Part shown: piece after piece, positions 27,473 to 34,664 of the stretch | Layout of the letters: the number at the start of each line of letters is the position of its first letter | Numbering within the stretch: position 1 is the first letter of the stretch | Assembly: GCF_002234575.2 (NCBI RefSeq) | Contig: NZ_CP022464.2 | Coordinates: 3,038,001-3,102,000, forward strand | DNA length: 64,000 bases | Source: Enterocloster bolteae | GTDB lineage: Bacteria > Bacillota > Clostridia > Lachnospirales > Lachnospiraceae | Direction of reading: 5' to 3' | Position numbers and translations under genes: made by a program | The notes under the pieces: generated by a model | Told to the model about the DNA's origin: nothing | The model's database searches: none | The model's input: the letters and a program-made list of their open reading frames with translations, nothing else

Positions 27473-27522
27473 GTTAACGTGTGTTAATATATAGTATAGC
27501 TGATATGTTAACATGTGTCAAC
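27473..27522 (-). promoter_or_regulatory. tetR promoter with two palindromic operators
   Basis: On the minus strand, TTGACA (27521-27516) and TATACT (27498-27493) are 17 bases apart. Operator 1, TTAACGTGTGTTAA at 27474-27487, is an inverted repeat with a 4-base centre downstream of the -10. Operator 2, GTTAACATGTGTCAAC at 27507-27522, covers the -35 and has one arm mismatch. The two share the pattern GTTAACNTGTGTNAA and lie 34 bases apart, about three helical turns. This is a typical TetR autorepression layout. Confidence 0.88.
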
Positions 27523-27587
27523 ATAAATACATACGGTTTGATTTTATTCCATTTTATGAAGATATCCTTAATATCTGGAGCCCTCCA

Positions 27588-27616
27588 TTGACTTGCTTTC
27601 TTTGGTCCAATATACT
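27588..27616 (+). promoter_or_regulatory. Sigma-A promoter of the lipoprotein-luxE-luxC operon
   Basis: TTGACT at 27588-27593, a 17-base spacer and TATACT at 27611-27616. Transcription would start near 27623, about 43 bases ahead of the GTG at 27666. It is divergent from the tetR promoter about 70 bases away, but no copy of the TetR operator overlaps it. Confidence 0.75.
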
Positions 27617-27665
27617 GGATAATATAGTAAATTTCATTTGGGCAGAGGGGAATGGAGGGAATATT

Positions 27666-28310
27666 GTGAAGCAATGTGGCTGGGGGAGAAAACGGGCCAA
27701 GAGAGCAGGCGTTATGGCGGGAATCCTTGCGGGAATCTTTGGGGTTTTCCTGGGGTGCGGCGGGTGCGGGCAGGGACGGCAAAACGCACAGGACGTATCC
27801 GGAGCCGTACCTGCATATCAGTTTGCCCCGGGATTTGGAATTATAGCCCATTCACCGTATCCTGTATATGTTCTGGAGGATGAAAATGGATATGCTGTCA
27901 GTAAGGATGGCGTGAAAGTGGAATTAGTGCGTGGGATGATGCAGGATAATGAGCTCATCGCTGAGCTGCGCATATTAGATTACAGGAAAAACAGCCAGAG
28001 GGATGATAGGGGCGCGGATTCCTGGATCTATGATATACGCTGCTTTGGACCGGGAATACCGGATACCGGGTATACTGCAGAACGGATGGGAACACACAGC
28101 GAAAACCGGGAAAACGGGGACGGCGGATACAGGGAAACGCTGGCAGAGTTCTGTACCGTGTCCAAAATACGGGAGCGCCAGGGGATGCTGGGCTGGCAGC
28201 AGGAAAGAACAATGTACCGCAAGGATATTGGGAGGCTATATGGAAGGATACGGAATCACAAGAGGCAGGTTAAGCAGATACCGGCTTTTCTGGACAAAGA
28301 ATATCTATGA
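27666..28310 (+). CDS. Small predicted lipoprotein of unknown function, paralogue of the 57.8-kb lipoprotein
   Basis: The start is GTG 27666 after GGAGGG. The 214-residue product has a basic N-terminus, a hydrophobic segment, and a lipobox-like LGC (Cys near residue 32) followed by Gly. Residues about 50-105 (PGFGI...PVYVL...KDGVKVEL...QDNELIAELRI) line up with residues about 120-175 of the large lipoprotein at 57773-59515, so both share one domain. The rest, rich in Arg, Gly and Asn, shows no match and looks degraded. Its last 71 bases overlap the start of the LuxE-like gene. Function unknown; the end of this gene may be decaying. Confidence 0.6.
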   Translation: MKQCGWGRKRAKRAGVMAGILAGIFGVFLGCGGCGQGRQNAQDVSGAVPAYQFAPGFGIIAHSPYPVYVLEDENGYAVSKDGVKVELVRGMMQDNELIAELRILDYRKNSQRDDRGADSWIYDIRCFGPGIPDTGYTAERMGTHSENRENGDGGYRETLAEFCTVSKIRERQGMLGWQQERTMYRKDIGRLYGRIRNHKRQVKQIPAFLDKEYL

Positions 28311-29403
28311 CAGACAGGGCGCAGAGCAGATGTTTTTTTCCGCAGTCAGAGAGAACTGTGCTTACCATTACAGGCACTGCCGGGAATACAGCAAAATCCT
28401 TAAAAGGTCAGGATTCCGGCCGGGACACTTGGAAAGCAGCCGGGATATAGGGAGAATTCCCGTTCTGCCCACCCTGTTTTTCAAACATCATGACATACAC
28501 TCCATTGCCCCGGAGTGTACCTGGCTTAAAACCACATCCTCCGGGACTTCAGGAACTGCCAGCCAGGTGAATTTTGACGGCGGCGCTCTGCTGTGCGGTC
28601 TGGGTATGGTGGCGCGCACTGTATCAAAAAGGGGATTATTGTCTCTCAGACCGGCCCGTTACGTTATATTCGGCTATGAACCCCACAGAGATAACCGCAC
28701 GGCGGTTGCCAGAAGCACTTTCGGGGCCACTTTTTTCGCACCGCCTCTCAGCAGGGATTATGCCCTGATATACCGTCAGGGACAGTATATCCCGAATCTG
28801 GAGCATGTCATGGACCGGCTTTGCCGGTACAGCCATGGGGCCGTGCCTGTGAGGATACTGGGCTTTCCGTCTTATGCATATTTTGCCTTGAAGCAGATGG
28901 AGGAGCGGGGAATACACCTTACGCTGCCGGGGGGATCCAAAATGATTCTTTCCGGCGGCTGGAAACAGTTTGAGGGACAGAAGGTGAACAAGGAGGTTCT
29001 CTATGGACTTGCGCGCCGTGTGCTTGGAATAGAGGACAAGGATGTTGCGGAATTTTTCAGCGCGGCGGAACATCCGGTGCTGTACTGTGATTGCAGGAAC
29101 CATCATTTTCATGTTCCGGTGTACAGCCAGGTCATCATACGGGATATAAAGACCATGGAGCCTTTGGGATATGGCAGGCCTGGTCTGGTCAATCTTATCA
29201 CGCCTATGATAAAGGCGGTTCCGGTTCTGAGTGTGATGACGGATGATGTGGGAGTGCTCCATGTGGGAAAGGAGTGCGGCTGCGGGATTGACGCTCCTTA
29301 TCTGGAGCTTTTGGGGCGGGCAGGGGTAAGCGGTATTAAGACCTGCGCGGCCGGGGCCCAGGATATCCTGAATGGCACATATGGGAAGGAGGCTGCCAGG
29401 TGA
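28240..29403 (+). CDS. LuxE-like acyl-protein synthetase (acyl-AMP ligase)
   Basis: A 387-residue protein starting at ATG 28240 behind GGGAGG, within the end of the lipoprotein gene. It belongs to the LuxE family, which activates a fatty acid with ATP and holds it as a thioester for reduction by LuxC. The adenylation motif is TTSSGTSG at residues 98-105, with RSTFGATFFAPP and a GGSKMILSGGWK segment in the core. C369, 19 residues from the end (GIKTCAAGAQDIL), is in the position of the acyl-carrying cysteine near the LuxE C-terminus. GTGA overlap couples it to the LuxC gene. No luciferase genes are present, so the product is not light-related. Confidence 0.85.
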   Translation: MEGYGITRGRLSRYRLFWTKNIYDRQGAEQMFFSAVRENCAYHYRHCREYSKILKRSGFRPGHLESSRDIGRIPVLPTLFFKHHDIHSIAPECTWLKTTSSGTSGTASQVNFDGGALLCGLGMVARTVSKRGLLSLRPARYVIFGYEPHRDNRTAVARSTFGATFFAPPLSRDYALIYRQGQYIPNLEHVMDRLCRYSHGAVPVRILGFPSYAYFALKQMEERGIHLTLPGGSKMILSGGWKQFEGQKVNKEVLYGLARRVLGIEDKDVAEFFSAAEHPVLYCDCRNHHFHVPVYSQVIIRDIKTMEPLGYGRPGLVNLITPMIKAVPVLSVMTDDVGVLHVGKECGCGIDAPYLELLGRAGVSGIKTCAAGAQDILNGTYGKEAAR

Positions 29404-30824
29404 TTCTGTTTCAGGGAAGGGTATATGATACCATGCTTCAGGGAGAACTGCTGGGGCAGTTGGAAGCCCGAATCAATGATACCAGGCTGGGACGCGGACT
29501 GGAGCAGGAAAGGGTCATTCGCGGGCTGGTTCGGTTGGGGCAGGAGCTGAGAGAGGAACTGGAGAACGCTGCGCCGGGAAAGACGGCCGGAGAAGCCGGA
29601 AACCCGTGGATACCGGCCTGGCTGGGATGTCTGACCCGGTTTCTCAGCCGGGAATGGCTGGAATATAAGATAGAAACAGAACTGGGAGTAAAGGCAGGCA
29701 AAGGGCGAAAAAGTGAACCGGGAGGCAGTACAGAGTGCGAACCTGGCCCTAGCCATGAAGTATATCATTATACGGAATTACAAAAAATGGAGACTCATAT
29801 ACTCCCCCTGGGGACGCTCCTGCACATAACAGCCGGAAATATGGAAGGGCTGCCTGTATTCAGCATTGTGGAGGGACTGCTTACCGGAAATGTGAATATA
29901 TTAAAGCTTCCGGGCAATGATGGAGGACTGTCCATGGATATTATTTTGCGTCTTATCCGTCTGGAACCCGCTCTGGCGGATTACATTTATGTCTTTGACA
30001 CCTCGTCCGGGGACCTGCCTGCCATGAGGCGGCTGGAAGAAATGGCTGATGGTATTGTGGTATGGGGAGGAGATTCGGCGGTGGCTGCTGTGCGCAGAAG
30101 CGCGCCGCCAGGAACCAGACTCATTGAATGGGGGCATAAGCTTGGATTTGTATATATCTCCGGTTATGAGTGTAAGGATAAGGAGCTGTCTGCTCTGGCT
30201 GAGCATATAGTGTCCACACGGCAGCTGCTGTGCAGTTCCTGTCAGACTATATTTCTGGATACGGAGCGTATGGATGATGTGAATGAATTTTGCCGGGAAT
30301 TTCTTCCGTATATGGAGAGGGCTGTTCTTTCCTGCCCGGGGCATGTATCACTGTTCCAGCCGGACATTTTACAGAAAGATTCCACGGTCCGGCCCGTGGA
30401 ATCCCGGTTTGGCTCTGTGAATATGGCAGAGGCAGCCCTGGCGCTTCAGCAGCATAATGACAGGATGGAACAGATGGCGTATGGAAAAAAGAAAATGAGG
30501 AAGCTGTATCCGGGAAAGGGCTGCAGCCTTACGGCCTGCGGGGATCATGAGCTGGAGCTGTCTCCCATGTTTGGCAACTGTCTGGTAAAGCGCCTGCCGC
30601 AGGGGCAGCTGTTTGGTTGCTTAAGACGCCATAAGAGGCACCTCCAGACAGCAGGACTGATTTGCAGGGAGGACAGGCGGCCTGAGCTTATGAAGACTCT
30701 GGCGTCCGGCGGCGTGGCGCGTATTACCAGGGCAGGAACCATGTCATCGCCATTTGCGGGAGAGGCACATGACGGGGAATATGCCCTGCGAAGATATGTA
30801 AGATTTGTCAGCCAGGAGATGTAA
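29400..30824 (+). CDS. LuxC-like acyl-CoA/acyl-enzyme reductase
   Basis: A 474-residue aldehyde-dehydrogenase-fold enzyme of the LuxC family, starting at GTG 29400 after GGAGG and overlapping the LuxE stop. The first 135 residues contain a low-complexity charged stretch near 95-115. The NAD(P)H domain includes GTLLHITAGNMEGLP, and the likely catalytic cysteine is C278 or C281 in RQLLCSSCQTIFLD. It would reduce an acyl thioester, supplied by the LuxE-like protein, to an aldehyde. The physiological acyl group is unknown. A gene for LuxD thioesterase is not present. Confidence 0.87.
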   Translation: MILFQGRVYDTMLQGELLGQLEARINDTRLGRGLEQERVIRGLVRLGQELREELENAAPGKTAGEAGNPWIPAWLGCLTRFLSREWLEYKIETELGVKAGKGRKSEPGGSTECEPGPSHEVYHYTELQKMETHILPLGTLLHITAGNMEGLPVFSIVEGLLTGNVNILKLPGNDGGLSMDIILRLIRLEPALADYIYVFDTSSGDLPAMRRLEEMADGIVVWGGDSAVAAVRRSAPPGTRLIEWGHKLGFVYISGYECKDKELSALAEHIVSTRQLLCSSCQTIFLDTERMDDVNEFCREFLPYMERAVLSCPGHVSLFQPDILQKDSTVRPVESRFGSVNMAEAALALQQHNDRMEQMAYGKKKMRKLYPGKGCSLTACGDHELELSPMFGNCLVKRLPQGQLFGCLRRHKRHLQTAGLICREDRRPELMKTLASGGVARITRAGTMSSPFAGEAHDGEYALRRYVRFVSQEM

Positions 30825-30863
30825 ATATGGATAAGGAACCACAGGGAGGATAGGGAGGTTAAT

Positions 30864-31319
30864 ATGGAGCTGGAATACCGGTTTGCCGACATAGATGAAT
30901 TGGATTTTCTTGTGCGTATGCGGATAAGGGATTTGAGGATGTTTTCTGAATGTGCGGCAGGAACAAAATTGGAGGATGCCATACGAAGGTTTTATGAAAT
31001 TAAAATGAAGGAAAATGCCTGCCGTACGCTTTTAGCATATGCGGGCAGGGAGCTGGCGGCCACGGCTACCCTGTATTTTTACGATGTACTGCCTTCCAAT
31101 GAGAATCCCAGTGGAAGAGTGGGACAGATAACCAATGTATGGGTGGATGAGGCATTCCGACGTCAGGGCATTGCCACCCGCATGGTGGAGAGGCTGATGG
31201 AGGAGGCCAGGGGAGAGACCAAAATGGTGTGCCTCAATTCCTCAGAACAGGCACTTGGTATGTATGAGAGGATGGGGTTTTCCTCTAAAAAGGGATATCT
31301 GGTTTACTATTTGAGCTGA
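30864..31319 (+). CDS. GNAT family N-acetyltransferase
   Basis: A 151-residue GNAT protein. The acetyl-CoA pyrophosphate loop is RRQGIATRMVERLMEEA near residues 99-115, preceded by the VGQITNVWVDEAF strand, and the C-terminal ALGMYERMGF segment is typical. ATG 30864 follows AGGGAGG. It sits 39 bases after luxC and may transfer an acyl group to an amine made by the same pathway; this is inferred only from position. Confidence 0.85.
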   Translation: MELEYRFADIDELDFLVRMRIRDLRMFSECAAGTKLEDAIRRFYEIKMKENACRTLLAYAGRELAATATLYFYDVLPSNENPSGRVGQITNVWVDEAFRRQGIATRMVERLMEEARGETKMVCLNSSEQALGMYERMGFSSKKGYLVYYLS

Positions 31320-31395
31320 TGGTGTGAAAAATTGCGGAACGTAGGTTAAGCAATGGCGATGGTGAAATAGGGAGATTGAAAGGGAGAAAAAAGGA

Positions 31396-32127
31396 ATGGA
31401 GGATGGGAAAATGGGTGATGGTGAAATGAAAAATGATGAAATGAAAGATAGTGAAATAAAAGGCAGTGAAAGGAAAGTCAGGAATACCGGGGAACCGGTG
31501 AAACGCCTGCTCATATGGGGCGCAGGTGACCAGGGAATTGTAACACTGGATTGCGCGCTGGCCATGAACCGGTATAGCCGGATTGATTTTATGGAACTGA
31601 AAGAAAAGGGACACCGTGCCATTCCGGAATATCTGATCCGCAGGGAAGACGATGGATTGGACCAGATCCTGAAATCCTATGATGAGGTCATTGTTGCCAC
31701 CGGCAGCAATGAACTGCGCGAAAAGAAAATATCCATGCTTGTATCCCTGGGAATTCCGCTTGCTGTCATCATACATCCCACGGCAGTCATAAGCCCTTTA
31801 TCCAGGATAGCAAAAGGCTGCACCATACACCCTTATGCCGTCATAAACGCCTATGCATCCATAGGAACAGGCTGCATCATAAATACTCAGGCAGATATTG
31901 AGCACGACTGTGTGGTGGAGGATTTTGTGAATGTCTGTCCCAAGGTCTCCATGGCAGGTCATACGGTTGTGGGAAGGAAAACTTTTTTGGGAATTGGCTG
32001 CACCATCATAGATGGAATCAGGATTGGAACGGAGGCCACTGTGGGAGCGGGAGCCGTCGTGATCCGGGATGTGCCGGACCACGCGGCTGTGGCAGGCGTT
32101 CCTGCTAAAGATATAAGGAAAATCTAG
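31396..32127 (+). CDS. NeuD/PglD-like sugar O-acyltransferase with left-handed beta-helix
   Basis: The 243-residue product opens with a charged, repetitive tail (residues 1-30, Met/Lys/Asp/Glu/Gly rich), then a Rossmann-like domain (RLLIWGAGDQGIVTLD), then a hexapeptide-repeat helix from about residue 130 (HPTAVISP, IGTGCIINTQADIEHDC, VGAGAVVI). The active-site histidine is likely in IEHDC. NeuD/PglD enzymes acetylate sialic acid or a UDP-amino-sugar. GGAGG at 31399-31403 lies 7 bases before ATG 31411, so that ATG is also possible as start. Its stop shares the palindrome CTAG with the stop of the convergent anti-sigma gene. Confidence 0.82.
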   Translation: MEDGKMGDGEMKNDEMKDSEIKGSERKVRNTGEPVKRLLIWGAGDQGIVTLDCALAMNRYSRIDFMELKEKGHRAIPEYLIRREDDGLDQILKSYDEVIVATGSNELREKKISMLVSLGIPLAVIIHPTAVISPLSRIAKGCTIHPYAVINAYASIGTGCIINTQADIEHDCVVEDFVNVCPKVSMAGHTVVGRKTFLGIGCTIIDGIRIGTEATVGAGAVVIRDVPDHAAVAGVPAKDIRKI

Positions 32128-33086
32128 TTCCGGCGGCTGTGATGCCGGCTGCCGTGACAGCCGGTTTCCTGACTGTCTGTCTGACTGTGGGAACGCTTGG
32201 CAGGCTGTGAGGAATTGTCAGGGAACTTATCCTGGAAATCTGCCTGGGATTCACCCTGGAAGTCTGCCTGGGATGATTCCGCCTGCGATTCCGCCTGAGA
32301 TGATTCTTCCTGAGATTCCGCCTGGGATGATTCTGCCTGGGATGATTCCGCTTGAGATTCCGCCTGGGATTGCCCCTGTAGTTCCCCACGTATTCTCTGC
32401 TGCCGGTGTTCACAGTGTTCCGTGTGGACCTTTATCTCTTTCATGCTCTTATCCTTGAATTCATCCAGCGTGGCCTGGGGGTCCGCGGTGAGAAGCTCCT
32501 GTATGGCGTAATACTTTCCCAGCGACATCCCGTGTTCATGGGCTTCCTCACACATATGGCTGTCCACGCTGGCATACTCTGCCTTTACGCCATGGCACTG
32601 CATTAAGGCTGTGTTTACACACTCCTGAAGGCTTGAGAACATTTGCGGGTCGCCGTCTTTTGTTTCCAGCGTGATGGAGACCAGGGCGTCTTTTTTTAGA
32701 TACTGCTGCATGGCATCGCTGGCCAGCAGGAGCGCCAGTGCCTCCTCATATTCCAGATGTTTAAGCGAAAGGGACTGCAGGACAGTTTCGCTTTCTTCAC
32801 CGTAGGTGGTCTGGTCCACCACCTTTCCCCAGCGGTTGATGTCCAGTTCAATGCTGGGATTTACGTCTATGCTGATGACGGCTGCTTCCGTGTAGTACAG
32901 GCTGTAACCGCCCAGGCCGCTGGTGGCAAAGAGCAGGAGACAGGCAAGGGATACCGCCCACTTCATTCTGCGGGGCGCCGGCTTTCTGCTGCGGTGCATG
33001 TGTTTTATCACATATTCGCAGGTCCGTCCCTTCAAGACCTCATCACAGCTGACTGTATCAAACGCATCATGTATACTTTGTTTCAC
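32124..33086 (-). CDS. RsgI-like anti-sigma factor with repetitive C-terminal tail
   Basis: The product has about 320 residues. A cytoplasmic region of 45 residues is followed by one membrane span (WAVSLACLLLFATSGLGG). Outside is the conserved RsgI segment AVISIDVNPSIELDIN, and a helical region to about residue 235. The C-terminus is a low-complexity tail of Ser-Gln-Ala-Glu repeats, then His/Ser/Arg. It would hold the ECF sigma factor at the membrane. GTG 33086 is 8 bases from the GGGAGG box; ATG 33092 is only 2 bases from it, though it may also be used. Translation starts inside the sigma gene, which indicates coupling. Confidence 0.82.
   Translation of the reverse strand: MKQSIHDAFDTVSCDEVLKGRTCEYVIKHMHRSRKPAPRRMKWAVSLACLLLFATSGLGGYSLYYTEAAVISIDVNPSIELDINRWGKVVDQTTYGEESETVLQSLSLKHLEYEEALALLLASDAMQQYLKKDALVSITLETKDGDPQMFSSLQECVNTALMQCHGVKAEYASVDSHMCEEAHEHGMSLGKYYAIQELLTADPQATLDEFKDKSMKEIKVHTEHCEHRQQRIRGELQGQSQAESQAESSQAESSQAESQEESSQAESQAESSQADFQGESQADFQDKFPDNSSQPAKRSHSQTDSQETGCHGSRHHSRRN
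32231..32375 (-). repeat. Degenerate tandem repeat in the anti-sigma gene
   Basis: Units of 12 to 18 bases built on GATTCCGCCTGRGAT (plus-strand view) are repeated about ten times and encode ESQAESSQAES-type residues. Repeat number is expected to vary between strains through slippage, always in multiples of three bases. The tail may act as a flexible wall-spanning stalk. Confidence 0.8.
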
Positions 33087-33561
33087 CCTCATCACCTCCC
33101 AGCATTTTTTTAAGCTCGGCTTTCGCCCTTGACAGATGTGTATATACGGTATTGACATTTTTATGTAAAATACCTGCAATCTCCACGGCTGAATAGCCCT
33201 CATAATAATGCAGATACACGATGATTCTGTATTTATCAGAAAGATTCATCACGGACTCCAGCACATGGGACAGGTCCTGGCTTTTTGTATCAGCCATGGA
33301 CATGGCCTCTTCCAGAGAGCAGGTGTGTGTCCGGAAGAAACTGCGGAGCAAATCTTTGCACCTGTTTACGGTCACACGAATCAGCCATGCTTTTTTATGT
33401 TCCTCAGAATCAAAGGGTTCAGAAAAAAGGGCGTATTTCAAAAACACATCCTGAAACACGTCCTCTGTATCACTTTCATTTTTCATATAGACAAAGCAGA
33501 TATGTTTTACCATATCCGCGTATTGCCCAATGGTCTGCTCTACATCTGATTCCTGCCGCAT
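33067..33561 (-). CDS. ECF-type RNA polymerase sigma factor
   Basis: A 164-residue sigma-70 family protein with region 2 (residues about 10-75, NESDTEDVFQDVFLKYALF) and region 4 (about 105-155, SDKYRIIVYLHYYEGYSAVEIAGIL, then VNTVYTHLSRAK). There is no region 3, as expected for ECF sigma factors. It overlaps the RsgI-like gene downstream and follows the small secreted protein gene by 45 bases. The operon promoter resembles ECF promoters, so self-activation is likely. Confidence 0.92.
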   Translation of the reverse strand: MRQESDVEQTIGQYADMVKHICFVYMKNESDTEDVFQDVFLKYALFSEPFDSEEHKKAWLIRVTVNRCKDLLRSFFRTHTCSLEEAMSMADTKSQDLSHVLESVMNLSDKYRIIVYLHYYEGYSAVEIAGILHKNVNTVYTHLSRAKAELKKMLGGDEGETKYT

Positions 33562-33606
33562 AGCCGCTCCATATGTCCGGTACTGCCAGGTGCAGTACTG
33601 TTTTCC

Positions 33607-33906
33607 CTATCTGTGATGTGAACCGCAGCCGCGTCTGCCATGATGGCTGTTTCCGCTATGGCATCCATACCCTGAGGGGTCCGATGAGGATGTCCGTCCA
33701 TGGTTCCCGTCCGGGCATACCCAATCCCCGTCCTCTGACCAGTGGCCTTCACAGTCTCCGTGTTCATGGCTCCTGCAGTATTCGTAGTCCGTACAGTCAG
33801 CATATCCTCTGGGACAAGTCCAGTCAGCACCCCATGCAAGGCTGCTGCCCGCTGCGGTTAAGAGAATGCCTGTGGCTGCTGCTGCCATTATAGTTCTGAT
33901 TTTCAT
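33607..33906 (-). CDS. Small secreted Gly/His/Cys/Asp-rich protein
   Basis: A 99-residue protein starting at ATG 33906 behind AAAGGAG. Residues 1-26 form a signal peptide ending near SLAWGA. The mature part has six cysteines (WTCP, DCTD, YCRS, DCEG, VCPD, GCHS) plus a seventh near the end, and many histidines and glycines, ending GCGSHHR. The composition suggests metal binding or disulfide cross-links. It is the first gene ahead of the ECF sigma and anti-sigma genes. The family is not recognised. Confidence 0.65.
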   Translation of the reverse strand: MKIRTIMAAAATGILLTAAGSSLAWGADWTCPRGYADCTDYEYCRSHEHGDCEGHWSEDGDWVCPDGNHGRTSSSDPSGYGCHSGNSHHGRRGCGSHHR

Positions 33907-33943
33907 GTTTTTCAATCTCCTTTTTTGATTCATTCACTATTAA

Positions 33944-33970
33944 TACGATTGAGTCGCCGGAATCCTTTCA
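33944..33970 (-). promoter_or_regulatory. Candidate ECF-type promoter of the sigma operon
   Basis: On the minus strand TGAAAG (33970-33965) is followed after 17 bases by CGTA (33947-33944). This is close to the TGAAAC-N16-CGTA pattern of Bacillus ECF sigma factors. Transcription would start about 30 bases before ATG 33906. No good sigma-A promoter was found at this place. Confidence 0.45.
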
Positions 33971-33980
33971 TTTATTTTTG

Positions 33981-34020
33981 TTTTTATTTTTTAAATCTGC
34001 TTTTCATTTTTTAAATCTGC
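33981..34020. repeat. 20-base tandem duplication between divergent genes
   Basis: Two adjacent 20-base units, at 33981-34000 and 34001-34020, differ at one base; both end in TTTTTTAAATCTGC. They lie between the ECF operon promoter and the recU promoter, where an A/T-rich UP-type role is possible. Confidence 0.8.
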
Positions 34021-34080
34021 TGTGCTTGTGAAATATCCTTGATTTTGGTATACTTATCTGACGTACAGGATTAAGACACA

Positions 34081-34109
34081 TTGGACACACTGTCCTGTAA
34101 ATATATAAT
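34081..34109 (+). promoter_or_regulatory. Promoter for recU
   Basis: TTGGAC at 34081-34086, a 17-base spacer and a perfect TATAAT at 34104-34109. The recU start codon is about 15 bases after the expected transcription start, giving a short leader with an AAAAGGA box. Confidence 0.7.
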
Positions 34110-34130
34110 ACATAAAAGGAATGAACTGAC

Positions 34131-34664
34131 ATGGGTACCTGGAATTCCAGAGGTTTAAGGGGCTCTACCCTTGAAGATTTGATTAACCATACCAACGATT
34201 TGTACAGGGAAAAGAAGCTGGCTCTGATACAGAAGATACCGACCCCCATCACCCCCATTGAAATTGACAAGTCCAGCCGCCACATCACCCTGGCCTATTT
34301 TGACCAGAAGAGTACCGTGGATTATATCGGGGCCGTACAGGGGATTCCGGTGTGTTTTGATGCCAAGGAATGCGCGGTAAAGACATTTCCCCTTCAAAAT
34401 ATCCATCCCCACCAGATTGAATTTATGGGGGAATTTGAGAAACAGGGCGGAATTGCATTTATCATCCTCTATTTTACCGGCCTGGATGAAATATATTATC
34501 TGCCTTTTGAACAGATAGAGGGATATTGGAAACGGATGGAGGAGGGAGGGCGCAAAAGCTTTACCTACGACGAGGTGGACAAGAGCTGGCGGGTCCGTTC
34601 CCATGCCGGCTTTCTGGTCCATTATCTGGAAGAAATACAAAAAGACCTGGACAGAAGGTCATAG
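34131..34664 (+). CDS. recU: Holliday junction resolvase RecU-like protein
   Basis: A 177-residue protein with the RecU order of motifs: NSRGLRGSTLEDLINHTND near the start, KIPTPITPIEID, the catalytic CFDAKECAVKTFPLQNIHPHQIEFM segment (Asp, and Glu-x-Lys-type residues), then KQGGIAFIILYF and EIYYLPF. RecU cuts Holliday junctions during recombination and chromosome separation in Firmicutes. The N-terminus is shorter than in Bacillus RecU, missing the leading basic tail. In many Firmicutes recU sits next to a class A penicillin-binding protein gene; here it is alone before the his operon. Confidence 0.88.
   Translation: MGTWNSRGLRGSTLEDLINHTNDLYREKKLALIQKIPTPITPIEIDKSSRHITLAYFDQKSTVDYIGAVQGIPVCFDAKECAVKTFPLQNIHPHQIEFMGEFEKQGGIAFIILYFTGLDEIYYLPFEQIEGYWKRMEEGGRKSFTYDEVDKSWRVRSHAGFLVHYLEEIQKDLDRRS

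Noticed and set aside
28240..30824. Bioluminescence operon
   Set aside because: luxA, luxB and luxD are absent; only the LuxE/LuxC-type enzymes are present, which also occur in non-luminous bacteria.
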